Assembly (NCBI GenBank): GCA_964652155.1
Contig: CAZZBK010000099.1
Location: 1-22,662 of the forward strand
From: CAZZBK01 sp964652155
Lineage (GTDB): Bacteria; Planctomycetota; Planctomycetia; Pirellulales; PNKZ01
DNA length: 22,662 nucleotides
Reading direction: 5' to 3'
Under the pieces are notes generated by a model, which was not told where the DNA came from, searched no databases, and worked only from the letters and a program-made list of their open reading frames with translations. This document shows positions 7,196 to 16,200 of this stretch, in pieces. A program made the translations under genes and the position numbers. Every line of letters begins with the position of its first letter. Position 1 is the first letter of the stretch.

Positions 7196-8665
7196 TCAGC
7201 GCGTCCCCAAGCCGATCCAGCCTTGTTCGAGCCACCAGTTCAGCAGCCAGGGCTGGGTCCAGGGGTTCCAGATCGGGTAGCTGACGCTGAGCACGCTCAG
7301 ACCGAGCAACACCGCGCCGATCAACTGCCCGCGCCGGCTCAAGCCGAGGGTGTCGACAGCCGGCAGCATGGCAAAGAGCCACAATGGGGCGAACCAGAAC
7401 GCCCAGCGGAACCCGCTCGTCATGCCCCCATAGTTGCGATCGGCGAGCGGCCGCAGCAAATAGAACGTCAGACACACGAGGCTGGCGGTCGTGATGAGCG
7501 CAACGACGTGCCACGTCTCGTGCTCGCGTCGCCGGAGCGTCATGACCAACCCGGCGGCGCTCAGCAGCCAGATCGGCGAGAGCGAAAAGATGCCATGATG
7601 GCCGACGAGCACGTGCAAGGCGTAGGCCACGCGCGACGGCTCGCCTTGATCGATCGGGCTTTGCTTGCCGCGATCGGTCCAGTAGCTGTCGATGACGCGC
7701 TCGCCGCGGCGGTATTGGTAGATGTACCAACCTGCCTTGGCTTCATGACGTTGCGAGTAAGCGGGACGCAAGGTGCCGTGGGCCGCGTAGTTCGTACCGA
7801 GCGAGGCCGCCGCGACCAGCAGCACCCCGGGCAAAAATCCCTGCAACGTCGCACGAGGAAAGCGCCACAGGAGCAACGCGCCGACAAGTCCGGTGAGCGA
7901 CAGGGCGGGCAACTCGCAGGCCGCGGCGAAGGCGGCGCTCAGCCCGGCGATAAAGAACCAGTGCCAGCGTCGTTCCCCTTCGCAAACGATGCGCAGCGTG
8001 GCATCGAGCGCGAACAGAGCGCCGAACGCGGCCGGCCAATGATTGTTGAACACCGTGGCGAATGTGGTGAAGAACGTCGCCAGACTTGCCGAGGCGATGA
8101 CGAAAATACGCCCCCAGTCGGTCGAGCCGTAACGCTCGACGATCCGGCTGAGGCGCAAGAGGTAGATGGCGTAGGGGATCACGTTGAACGTGATGAGCAT
8201 GAACCGGCCGAGTTCGTAGGGGTGAGAGCCGAGCGTTTTGCCGGTGAGCTTGTGCAGCACCCAATACTCTGCGGCCGCGAGCGTGGCCAGCAGCGGTGGC
8301 TTGCTCGAGTAGAGATGCCCTTCGTCGGGGAGCGGCGCGGGATTGCCGCGGCCATCGTGCTTGACCATGTCGATCGTGTCCCAGTTCGGTTCCTGGACCA
8401 CCTGATCGATCGCGTAGGTGCCGTGCTCGACGAGCGCGCGAACCGTACACCAACGGCTGCGATCGTTCCCGCTGAGAAAGGGGCGCTGCAAGCTGCGGAC
8501 TTTGCGCTGCTCCTCGGGCTTTTTCTTCTCTTCATCGTTGAGATATTTTTCCAATCGTACCGTGTCGACCGAGTTCACCGCCAGAATCCGGCCGGTCAGA
8601 TTGCCCACCGCCAGGGCGATGAGCAGCAGATAGATACCGCGACGGACTTGAGTGTGGGAAGCCAT
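7196..8665 (-). CDS. Polytopic membrane protein, possible GT-C glycosyltransferase
   Basis: A 489-residue integral membrane protein with roughly 9-11 hydrophobic segments, the first at residues 9-28 (GIYLLLIALAVGNLTGRILA). A long soluble loop follows (about residues 30-125), with many charged residues and GHLYSSKPPLLATLAAAEYW at its end, before further membrane helices. This arrangement, a large first periplasmic loop then many helices, resembles GT-C enzymes such as dolichyl-phosphate-mannose mannosyltransferases, which use lipid-linked sugars. I cannot point to the catalytic acidic pair with certainty. The upstream neighbour is a DPM1-like glycosyltransferase that would make such a donor. 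ATG 8665 is preferred; an in-frame start at 8749 would translate intergenic hairpin sequence. Confidence 0.72.
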   Translation of the reverse strand: MASHTQVRRGIYLLLIALAVGNLTGRILAVNSVDTVRLEKYLNDEEKKKPEEQRKVRSLQRPFLSGNDRSRWCTVRALVEHGTYAIDQVVQEPNWDTIDMVKHDGRGNPAPLPDEGHLYSSKPPLLATLAAAEYWVLHKLTGKTLGSHPYELGRFMLITFNVIPYAIYLLRLSRIVERYGSTDWGRIFVIASASLATFFTTFATVFNNHWPAAFGALFALDATLRIVCEGERRWHWFFIAGLSAAFAAACELPALSLTGLVGALLLWRFPRATLQGFLPGVLLVAAASLGTNYAAHGTLRPAYSQRHEAKAGWYIYQYRRGERVIDSYWTDRGKQSPIDQGEPSRVAYALHVLVGHHGIFSLSPIWLLSAAGLVMTLRRREHETWHVVALITTASLVCLTFYLLRPLADRNYGGMTSGFRWAFWFAPLWLFAMLPAVDTLGLSRRGQLIGAVLLGLSVLSVSYPIWNPWTQPWLLNWWLEQGWIGLGTR

Positions 8666-8712
8666 GCGTAGGGGTGTGGGGCGCGGGATGAGGGGTGAGG
8701 AAGCTGTTCGTT

Positions 8713-8752
8713 CGCTGCGCTCACGCAGCGGAGTGCGTACGTTGGCCAACGT
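8713..8752. repeat. Hairpin plus 14-bp palindrome between the two glycosylation genes
   Basis: CGCTGCG (8713-8719) pairs with CGCAGCG (8724-8730) around CTCA, and ACGTTGGCCAACGT (8739-8752) is a perfect palindrome. They lie in the 96-base gap between the GT2 gene and the membrane protein gene. The segment CACGCAGCGGAGTGCG resembles the arm core of the repeat at 7087, so this may be a degraded copy. It could act as an attenuator or a processing site. Confidence 0.5.
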
Positions 8753-8761
8753 GTTGCGTGT

Positions 8762-9691
8762 TTAGAGATTCAATCGATCCGAGACACTGTAGGTATCGGT
8801 CTCGCGAAGTTGGCGATAGTTGATCATTTCGCACAATAGGCCGATGCCGAAGAACATCGTGCCCAGCAGGAGCGTGCCGAACGTGGCGACCACGCCGGCC
8901 AAAAAGCTCTGCGAATGGGCCGAGTTCAACGAGAGGTTTGCGAGGCCGATCAACATCCCAAAGCCGATCAGAAACAAACCGGTCGAGCCGAGCAGGTGTT
9001 GCGGGCGATCGCCAAAGCCCGTGAGGAACTTGACCGTGAGCAGGTCGAGGAAGCCTTTGATGAACCGCCGCACGCCGTATTTACTGTGGCCGAACTGTCG
9101 CGCGCGGTGGTTGATGACCAGTTCACCGACACGGTAGCCGCGGGCCCCGGCGAGCACCGGCACGAAGCGATGCAGTTCGCCGTAGAGGCGGACCTCGCTG
9201 AGCACTTCGCGGCGATAACATTTCATGCCGCAGTTGTGGTCGTGCAGCGTGACGCCGGTCAGTCGGCTGACCATCCAGTTGAAGACCCGCGAGGGGCCCA
9301 CTTTGTGCCAAGGGTCGTAACGCTTTTTCTTCCACCCGCTCACGACGTCGTATTGCTCGCCGAGAGTTTCCAGAAAGCGGGGTATCTCGGCGGGGTCGTC
9401 TTGCAGATCGGCGTCCATGGTCATGACGAAGTCGCCACGGACGGCGGCAAAACCCGCGCTCAGTGCAGCGGCCTTGCCAAAGTTGCGTCGAAAGCGCAGA
9501 GCGCGGATCCTCGGGTCCTGCTGCGCCAGCTCGTTGATCTTGTCCCACGAACCGTCGCGCGAGCCGTCGTCGACAAAGATGATTTCCAACTCGTAGCCTT
9601 GCGCCTGGGCCACGGCCGAAATTTCGCTGTGCAGGGCCGCGAGGCTTTCGACCTCGTTGTAGACGGGAATGACGATCGACAATTTACTCAC
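8762..9691 (-). CDS. Glycosyltransferase family 2, DPM1/ArnC-like
   Basis: Predicted polyprenyl-phosphate glycosyltransferase that moves a sugar from a nucleotide donor to a lipid phosphate at the inner face of the membrane. The 309-residue product has LSIVIPVYNE at its start, VDDGSRDGS at 40-48, RRNFGKAAALSAGF near 68-81 and the DxD metal site DADLQDDP at 93-100, then the HDHNCGMKCYRREV acceptor region, FGHSKYGVRRFIKGFLDLL (interface helices) and two C-terminal membrane segments (about 235-285). This matches the GtrB/ArnC/DPM1-with-tail architecture. The start is uncertain: GTG 9691 puts the fold at residue 4, while an in-frame TTG at 9721 adds ten residues. It precedes the polytopic protein at 7196-8665, a plausible user of its product. 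Confidence 0.92.
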   Translation of the reverse strand: MSKLSIVIPVYNEVESLAALHSEISAVAQAQGYELEIIFVDDGSRDGSWDKINELAQQDPRIRALRFRRNFGKAAALSAGFAAVRGDFVMTMDADLQDDPAEIPRFLETLGEQYDVVSGWKKKRYDPWHKVGPSRVFNWMVSRLTGVTLHDHNCGMKCYRREVLSEVRLYGELHRFVPVLAGARGYRVGELVINHRARQFGHSKYGVRRFIKGFLDLLTVKFLTGFGDRPQHLLGSTGLFLIGFGMLIGLANLSLNSAHSQSFLAGVVATFGTLLLGTMFFGIGLLCEMINYRQLRETDTYSVSDRLNL

Positions 9692-9752
9692 AACGCGCTC
9701 ACAACGGGATAAACCGGTCAATGGTTAAGAGAGCTGCAATGGCGCGTTCGGA

Positions 9753-9865
9753 GTAGCCCTGACAACTTGTTGTCAGGGTGGCGCAGCCACAAGAGGGTAC
9801 AGAACCCCAACGAAGCCTCGCCTCTTGTCGCTAACGCGACCCCGACAACAAGTTGTCGGGGCTAC
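9753..9865. repeat. Double palindrome inverted repeat, GTAGCCC-GACAACAAGTTGTC type
   Basis: Two stem-loops face each other. The first is CCCTGACAA (9757-9765), loop CTTG, TTGTCAGGG (9770-9778). The second is CCCCGACAA (9840-9848), loop CAAG, TTGTCGGGG (9853-9861). Each stem is a perfect 9 bp. The outer sequence extends this to arms of about 44 bases, 9753-9796 and 9821-9865, that are roughly reverse complements (GTAGCCC...ACAAGAGG against CCTCTTGT...GGGCTAC). The element occupies most of the gap between the LPG-TM-like gene and the GT2 gene, both on the minus strand. Confidence 0.85.
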
Positions 9866-9891
9866 CCGATCGAGAATGCAAATCTCCGGGG

Positions 9892-10854
9892 TCACACAGT
9901 CGCCGACGAGCGTCTCCCGCCGAGCCCATATAGGATAGCTGAAATTCCTAGCTCGGCCACTAGCCAAAGCAGCCGGGCCGAGACGGTTGCGACGAGTGCC
10001 CCGGCCTCGCCGAAAGTGGGCGCGAGCATGACCATCAACACGGCATCGCGGACACCCAAGCCGCCGGGGATTAAGGACATAAACCCGGCGACCACGGCCA
10101 GCGAGGCCGCGCCGGTGCAAACGATCCATTCTGTGGAATGTTCTCCGGTCGAAAAATTTCCCGCGACCACCACCAACCACAGACTTGCTCCCACGAGCAA
10201 CCAGCCTGCGCCGATCGACAGCCACCCCAGGGCAAGCGTGCGGTAATCGAGCTGTCGCAATTTGTCGAGCACCGCAGGATCGCGTCGTCCGATGCCGGCG
10301 AGCGATGCCAATTTTACAAACACGCGCGGCACGGTGGGGAGCCCCGCGACGATCATCAACCCAAGGGCCGCCAGCGCGAGGTCAAAGCGTTCATGAAAGC
10401 GCATCACGATCACCGCGCCGCCAATAAACGCGCCGACCGCCATCATCGTCAGGGTCTCGCAGAACACGCTCGCCGCGGCGACCAGGCTACTCACTCGCTC
10501 GGAGCGAATGAGACTCGTCCGTAAGATAATCACGAGCGCCTTGCCGGGCACGTACTTGCCGAGGTGCCCGATGTAGTACGCCCGCAGCGTCTCGAGCCAG
10601 CCCGGATGTTGTCCGAACCGCACGAGCACCCGACGCCAGAACAACCCGCAGGGCAACAGGCCTACGAGGTAAAAGACGGCGGCTAGGATGAGCGGCGCAG
10701 GCTGGAGCTGAGTGGGACTCCAATTCCGCGCAGCCAGATCAGCGAGCGCTCGTTGAGCCGAGCGATGAATGCCCCAGGCAACGAGTGCTATCACCGCTAG
10801 CTTGGCGAGCGTGAGCAGGAGTCGGCGATGTTGGGGCGCGAGTTTTCGCAACAT
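9892..10854 (-). CDS. Lysylphosphatidylglycerol synthase TM region / UPF0104-like membrane protein
   Basis: A 320-residue membrane protein with about 7-8 hydrophobic segments. It carries the two signatures of the LPG_synthase_TM (YbhN/AglD/MprF flippase-domain) family: YYIGHLGKYVPGKALVIILR near residue 113-132 and FMSLIPGGLGVRDAVLMVM near 265-284. Members include MprF flippase domains and uncharacterised proteins often found beside glycosyltransferases; lipid or glycolipid movement is a reasonable guess, not demonstrated. No cytosolic aminoacyl-transferase domain follows, so it is not a complete MprF. ATG 10854 gives a basic N-terminus (MLRKLAPQHRR) before the first helix; an in-frame TTG at 10941 would add 29 residues without obvious support. 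It lies upstream of the GT2 gene and is divergent from the permease at 10992. Confidence 0.85.
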   Translation of the reverse strand: MLRKLAPQHRRLLLTLAKLAVIALVAWGIHRSAQRALADLAARNWSPTQLQPAPLILAAVFYLVGLLPCGLFWRRVLVRFGQHPGWLETLRAYYIGHLGKYVPGKALVIILRTSLIRSERVSSLVAAASVFCETLTMMAVGAFIGGAVIVMRFHERFDLALAALGLMIVAGLPTVPRVFVKLASLAGIGRRDPAVLDKLRQLDYRTLALGWLSIGAGWLLVGASLWLVVVAGNFSTGEHSTEWIVCTGAASLAVVAGFMSLIPGGLGVRDAVLMVMLAPTFGEAGALVATVSARLLWLVAELGISAILYGLGGRRSSATV

Positions 10855-10991
10855 GGGCAAGCGAGCGTGAGAAAGGAATCCGTCGAGATTGTGGTCGAGG
10901 GGGCGCTTACGTTCAAGGACTGATATGGGCTTACGGCGCAAGATAAGTACAATACTCGACCTGGAACCATTCTGTGGGAGTCCCTGGTTCG

Positions 10992-12074
10992 ATGAATCGC
11001 GTCGTGCTGTTTCTGGTGCTGTTGGCCGTCATCATCCTTTTTGGGGTGCTGTCGTACGAGGTGCTGAGCGCATTCATCCTACCGATGTTTTTGGCCATGC
11101 TGTTGGTCGTGATCTTTCGTCCACTCTTCGACTACTTCCTGACTGTGTGCAGGGGCCGAGTGCGGATGGCGGCCGGACTGACGACCGCCAGCGTGTTGCT
11201 CATCGTGTTGTTGCCCACGATTTGGGTCGGCTATCGCGCGGCGCGCGAGACGCTCCGGCTGACACACGAGCTGACGCCCGATCGAGTGACCGGTCAAGTT
11301 GAGAGCATGTTGCAAGGCATCGAGTCGATGCTCCCCAAGGCGTTGCAAAGCGACGAGGGGCTGCGTCAGATTGTCGACTTCGATTATAAGCGTTTGCTGC
11401 AAGAACGCTGGCAATCGCTGGCCGGGCAGGCGGCGCAGATCATCGGCTCGGTTGTGCAAATGCTGATCATGCTCACGATCATGGCGATCTCGTTGTATTA
11501 TTTTCTGGCCGATGGACCGGAATTGCTCCGCACGTTTAGCTCATTATTCCCCATGAAAGAGCAGTACAAGCAGCAGCTATTGCGTGAGTTTGGCAATTTG
11601 ACCCGAGCGGTGATCTTGGCGATGTTGGCCGCGGCGCTCGGGCAAGGCTTGCTGGCCGGGGTGGGTTATTACTTTGCCGACCTGGACAACGTGTTTCTGC
11701 TCATCGTGTTGACGAGCGTGTTTGCGATGGTGCCGTTCGTCGGCTCGACGTTGGTGTGGGCCCCGTGCGTATTGTGGCTGTACTTCAGCGCCGAGCGCAC
11801 GGGCGCCGCGATCGGACTGGGGCTGTACTGTATCGTGGTTGTGTCGCTGGCCGACAACATAGTCAAACCGATGGTGTTGCACGGCAAGTCGAATTTGCAC
11901 CCGCTGCTCGCGCTGCTGAGCGTGCTGGGAGGCGCGCAAGCGCTGGGGCCCATTGGCATTTTGCTGGGCCCGATGATCGTGGCCTTTTTTCAGACATTGT
12001 TGGTAATGTTGCGTAACGAACTGGCGATTACCGAAGGTCGACCGGCGCAAGAGACGCCGCTGGTCAGCGGATAA
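10992..12074 (+). CDS. AI-2E family transporter (PerM/YhhT-like permease)
   Basis: A 360-residue polytopic membrane protein of the UPF0118/AI-2E exporter family. Two hydrophobic segments open it (residues 3-42, VVLFLVLLAVIILFGV and FILPMFLAMLLVVIF), then a helix pair near 60-85, a soluble loop of about 80 residues, and four or more C-terminal helices. Family features include PFVGSTLVWAPCVLWLY near 244-260 and the closing GPIGILLGPMIVAFFQ near 320. Characterised relatives export autoinducer-2 (TqsA) or act as Na+/H+ antiporters, and substrate cannot be told from sequence. ATG 10992, preceded by GGGAG at 10977-10981, is preferred to the in-frame GTG at 10974. The 12125 gene follows after 50 bases, possibly in the same unit. 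Confidence 0.9.
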   Translation: MNRVVLFLVLLAVIILFGVLSYEVLSAFILPMFLAMLLVVIFRPLFDYFLTVCRGRVRMAAGLTTASVLLIVLLPTIWVGYRAARETLRLTHELTPDRVTGQVESMLQGIESMLPKALQSDEGLRQIVDFDYKRLLQERWQSLAGQAAQIIGSVVQMLIMLTIMAISLYYFLADGPELLRTFSSLFPMKEQYKQQLLREFGNLTRAVILAMLAAALGQGLLAGVGYYFADLDNVFLLIVLTSVFAMVPFVGSTLVWAPCVLWLYFSAERTGAAIGLGLYCIVVVSLADNIVKPMVLHGKSNLHPLLALLSVLGGAQALGPIGILLGPMIVAFFQTLLVMLRNELAITEGRPAQETPLVSG

Positions 12075-12106
12075 CAGACGCTCAAGGATTGAGAACTCGC
12101 CGCACA

Positions 12107-12116
12107 GGGGAGGGAG
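12107..12116 (+). promoter_or_regulatory. Strong Shine-Dalgarno site
   Basis: GGGGAGGGAG ends 8 bases before ATG 12125. It is one of the few clear ribosome binding sites in the window and fixes the start of the TPYGT-rich protein, ruling out an in-frame start at 12089. Confidence 0.75.
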
Positions 12117-12124
12117 ACCCACAC

Positions 12125-13000
12125 ATGATTGGTGTCACACTATTGCTAGCCACGTCGGCCCTGGGAATCGACTACGGTTGGGAACCGGTCGCCGGCGGAG
12201 GCATTCGCTATATCATTCGCATCGAGCCCGAGCGGCTCGAATCGCTCAAGGATGGTTACGACATCTCGAGCGATTTGCCGCCGAACATCCAAGTGATGCG
12301 CAGCTACCGGATTACGAGCGAGGAAGGACCGTTGCCGCATCAGGGCGAGGTTCCCCCGGTCCGGCTGGCCTCGAACACGGCACCTTACGGCACTCCGAAC
12401 AGTGCAACGCCGGCCACGACGAGCTGGAACGGTCAATCTCCTTACGGCACCACACCGAGCTACGGCACGACGCCCCAATACGCAACCACTCCCTACGGCA
12501 CCTCGACAACCCCCTACGGCAGCGCCACCACGCCCGCCTATGGTGCAACGAGCGCAAACCCCACGGCACCCAACCCCAACTATGGGACGGTCCCTTATGC
12601 GGTCAGCCCGCTCGGAACCTCGACGAGTGGCTACAACAACTCGGGATATCCCGGCCCGGTGGATCCCCGCGCGGCCTACGTGGCCTGGGGCGCAAATCCG
12701 GGCGGGGCACCGTATCGCAACGAGTACCAACCGCCGCAGGGGCCTGCCTCGTTCACCCATCGCGACCCGAACGCACCGAGCAGCGAGGCTCGAAATCTCG
12801 CCCCCACCCTGCGAGCCGAAAACGTGACCTCCGCGCAGGGGCCGTTGAGCCTCGCCCCCATGCCCCTCACGGCCCTGTTGTTGGCGCTGTTTGCGTCGCT
12901 CGGGGCGAACGGCTATCAGGCTCTGAGCATGTGGGACCTGCGGAACCGTTTCCGCTCGATGATGCGGCAGATGCGTCATGGGATGACGGAGCTGGATTAG
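12125..13000 (+). CDS. Anchored protein with TPYGT-rich middle region, unknown function
   Basis: A 291-residue protein in three parts. The first 80 residues (MIGVTLLLATSALGIDYGWE, then YIIRIEPERLESLKDGYDIS and DLPPNIQVMRSYRIT) look folded and recall a conserved planctomycete protein of unknown role, by memory only. Residues 95-235 are low complexity, with at least five PYGT or SYGT units and many Thr, Pro, Ser and Asn, likely disordered. The C-terminus has one hydrophobic helix (MPLTALLLALFASLGANGY, about 247-265) followed by an Arg/Met-rich tail, RNRFRSMMRQMRHGM. Only a weak hydrophobic N-terminus precedes YGWE, so anchoring is probably by the C-terminal helix. The site at 12107-12116 fixes the start. 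Confidence 0.82.
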   Translation: MIGVTLLLATSALGIDYGWEPVAGGGIRYIIRIEPERLESLKDGYDISSDLPPNIQVMRSYRITSEEGPLPHQGEVPPVRLASNTAPYGTPNSATPATTSWNGQSPYGTTPSYGTTPQYATTPYGTSTTPYGSATTPAYGATSANPTAPNPNYGTVPYAVSPLGTSTSGYNNSGYPGPVDPRAAYVAWGANPGGAPYRNEYQPPQGPASFTHRDPNAPSSEARNLAPTLRAENVTSAQGPLSLAPMPLTALLLALFASLGANGYQALSMWDLRNRFRSMMRQMRHGMTELD

Positions 13001-13025
13001 CTCGCGGACAACGTTCGACGGGCAC

Positions 13026-13082
13026 TCCCCCTTTTTGCGGGGGAAACTTCAATCGCTACGACCGTCATTTTCGGTCATTTTG
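13026..13082 (+). terminator. Two weak hairpins after the TPYGT-rich gene
   Basis: CCCCC (13027-13031) pairs with GGGGG (13039-13043) around a T-rich loop, extended by one T-A pair. GACCG (13060-13064) pairs with CGGTC (13072-13076), followed by ATTTTG. Either could end transcription of the preceding gene before the GTG at 13214. The T-tracts are short, so this is tentative. The octamer GTCATTTT occurs twice, at 13064 and 13074. Confidence 0.35.
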
Positions 13083-13213
13083 AGCGCATTTCTCGCAATC
13101 CGTGCAGCCCTGATTAAGCTGAGGGGAATGGGTCGACTCTTCGATCTCCAGCGGGGTTCCTCGCTCGAGTTGACCCACTGACCGCGTTATCCATTCAGCC
13201 GGGGACACAGGCC

Positions 13214-16200
13214 GTGAAGTTCCGAAATTGGCTATCATCGTTGAGTTCGTGGAATTCGAAGCGGCACTCGGCCGCGTCGGCCAAGCTGGCCGCGCGTCGG
13301 TCGCTGCGTTTCGAGCCGCTCGAAGCGCGGCACATGCTCACCGTGTCATTCGAGAGCTTCCCGCTCGGCACGTCGTTGCAGATGTTCAACGGTAAAGACC
13401 TGCTAATTCCGATCAGCACCACCGACACGACCAACGGCGTCGACTCGTATGCCGTCACCAGCAACTCGAACAGCGGGCTGTTCCAAACTTCGATCATCGC
13501 CAGTGGCACGACCCTCTGGAAACTCAACGTCAGCGGCACCGACTCGAGCAACAATGCCTTCAGCGGCGACTTAATCTTCCGGCTGTTCGATAGCGAGACC
13601 CCGCTCACGGTGCAGCGGATCACGACGCTCACGAACGAAGGGTTCTACAACGGCAAACGCTTTCCGCGCATTTTAGACAACTTCGTCGCGCAAACCGGCT
13701 CGCCGAACAACACCCTGTCGGGCTCGAGTGGCAAGGGGAGTTTCAACGACGAGTTCGATGCCGATTTGACCTTTACGAGCCCCGGCCTGCTGGCGCTCGC
13801 CAACTCGGGCGATGACACGAACGACTCGCAGTTCTTCATCACCGACATCGATGTGCCGCTCGGCAGCATGCCGACGTTTCTCGACTTCAATCACTCGATT
13901 TTCGGCCAGTTGGTCAGCGGCTTCGACACGTTCAACAAGGTGATGACCACTCCCGCGACAGGCAGCCCGTTTATCTCGGGCGAGAACTCCGGTCCCGTTA
14001 ACCCCGTGACGATCAACTCAGCCTCGATCATCACGAGCAGCAACACGGCTATTCTGCGCGTGCATCCGACGAACGCCAACACGACCAGCGGCTCGGCACA
14101 GATCAAGGTCACGGCGACCAGTGGCGGCGACAGCTCGACGGCCGTGCAAACCTATAACGTCTCGCTGACGGCCGACACGGTGAATGACCAGCCCTTCTTG
14201 GCCGCCATCCCCGCGACGGTGACCACGAATCAAAACACGCCCGTGACCGTCAATTTGAATCCGACCGACTTGGAGAACAACGCGCTGTCGTTCAACCTGA
14301 TCGATGTGGCGACCAATCTGGCTCCGACGAATGTGTCGGTCTCGTTCAGCAACGGGCAGATGATCCTCACGCCCGCCGCGAGTTTCGCCGGCACGAAGTC
14401 GCTGCGGGTCAGTGTTCAGGAGACCGCCAATGCATCGAAAAGCGACTCGCAGGCCTTTACGCTGGTCGTCAATCCCACGGTCCGGTTGAGTTCGTCGGTG
14501 ACGCAGTTCAGCGAGGCGAGCGGCTCGGCAACCATCACCGCGACCATCGACGCCACGCAATCGCAGGCGATCACGGTCAGCTTGAACCTCACCCCTGCTC
14601 CGGGGACCGACTATAGCGCCTCGGCGGCTTCGATCACGATCGCCTCAGGCAGCACGCAAGGGACCATCACGCTCACCGGCATCGATGACAACATCAGCGA
14701 AGGGACCGAGAACATCACCATCGCAATCGGCTCGGTGAGCGGCGGGCTCGCTGCCAACGCCTCGGCCTCGAGCGTCGCGCTGGCGATCCTCGACAACGAT
14801 CCAATACCGGGCGTGTCGCTGAGCGTGAGTCCGACGTCGATTTCCGAGTCCGGCGGCACGACGACCATTGTCGCCCTGGCCGATCGGCCGTCGTCGAATC
14901 CGATGGTCATCACCTTGAGCTACACAGGGTCGGCGGCTCGCGGCACGGACTTTACCGCGCCGACGACCGTCACGATTCCGGCCAATGCCACCTCGGCCTC
15001 GATCACGCTCAGCGCACTTCAAGACTCGATCGACGAGTCGACCGAATCGGTGACGATCGGCATCCAATCACTCACGAATGGTCAGTTGGGCGCGGCGCCA
15101 ACACAAACCGTGAGCATCACGAATGTCACGCCGGTCCTGACCGCCCCGACCAGCGTGAAACTCTCGGCGTCGAGCAATCACAGCTCGTCGGCCAACGACA
15201 ACTACACGACCGCCCCGCGACCGTTGATCCAAGCCAGCAGCACGCCGGGCCAAACCTTGCAAATCCTGGTCAATGGCCAAGCGGCCGGCACCATGACCGA
15301 CACCGGCAGCTCAGGCAGCTACAGCGGACAAATCAACCCGGGCATGCTGCGCGTTGGCGACAATACGATCGCCACGAGCATTGTTGGCACGGCGAACAGC
15401 ACCTCGTCGTCCTTCACGCTGCAATACGCGCCGTCGTACAACAGCGGCTATGTGGTGCCGGGTGACGTGCAAGAGGGCAACTCGATCACATTCTCGCTCG
15501 ATGCCAAATTCGCGTCGTACCAGAGTGAACTCGGTTATTACGTGGCCGACGACAGCACGGGACTCGTCGGCGGCGTCGCGCCCGGCAGCGCCGCCTATGC
15601 CCAGGCCGTGATGAATAGTGCGTCGCGGCACACGATCTTCAGCCCCACGACCGCCGCGGGCACCGACTTTACCGTGACGCTCACGGGTGGCCAAACGCTG
15701 GGCTTCTACCTGATCCCGAACGCCACCAGCGCCGCGTTCTTGGCCGCGAATCCGACCAACAAGCTGCCGGGCTTTGCCAGCGCGTTTAAGCCCGTGGCCT
15801 TTTTCAGCTTTGATGCGGCGAACCCCGACAAATTCCAACACATGCTGACGCAGGCTGACCCGCTCACGGGCGTGGTCGAGTACCGCTGGGAAGACCTGCT
15901 CGGCGGCGGCGATCGCGATTACAACGATATCGTGCTGCGCGTCCGGCCAAGCAGCTCGACGATCAGCGGCGAGACGATTCGCCCGGCGGGGGGCACGAGC
16001 GCGAGTGTCTCGACCACCTTCACGTTGTCGGCCCCGAGTACGAACGGCGCGGCGGCCACACAACCAACATTCACGAAACTGGCTGGCGAGTTCGGCGTCA
16101 TCAAAGTGAGCGACCCGCAAGGGACGGTCAACGGATTGCAACCAGGCGACGTGGGTTGGCTCGCAGCGGCCCTCGCCACGCGACAAGCGATATTCGATGC

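Noticed and set aside
7223..8671. 482-codon plus-strand open frame
   Set aside because: Mirror of the membrane protein gene; composition (Glu, Arg, Gln, Ala) is typical of antisense frames in GC-rich DNA.
8666..8749. Upstream extension of the membrane protein gene
   Set aside because: It would translate intergenic hairpin sequence into a polar leader ahead of the first membrane helix; ATG 8665 is a better start.
9753..9865. CRISPR-like repeat pair
   Set aside because: Only two units, in opposite orientation, with no spacer array or cas gene nearby.
10948..10953. TACAAT as -10 box for the permease gene
   Set aside because: No matching -35 hexamer at suitable spacing; too weak to list as a feature.
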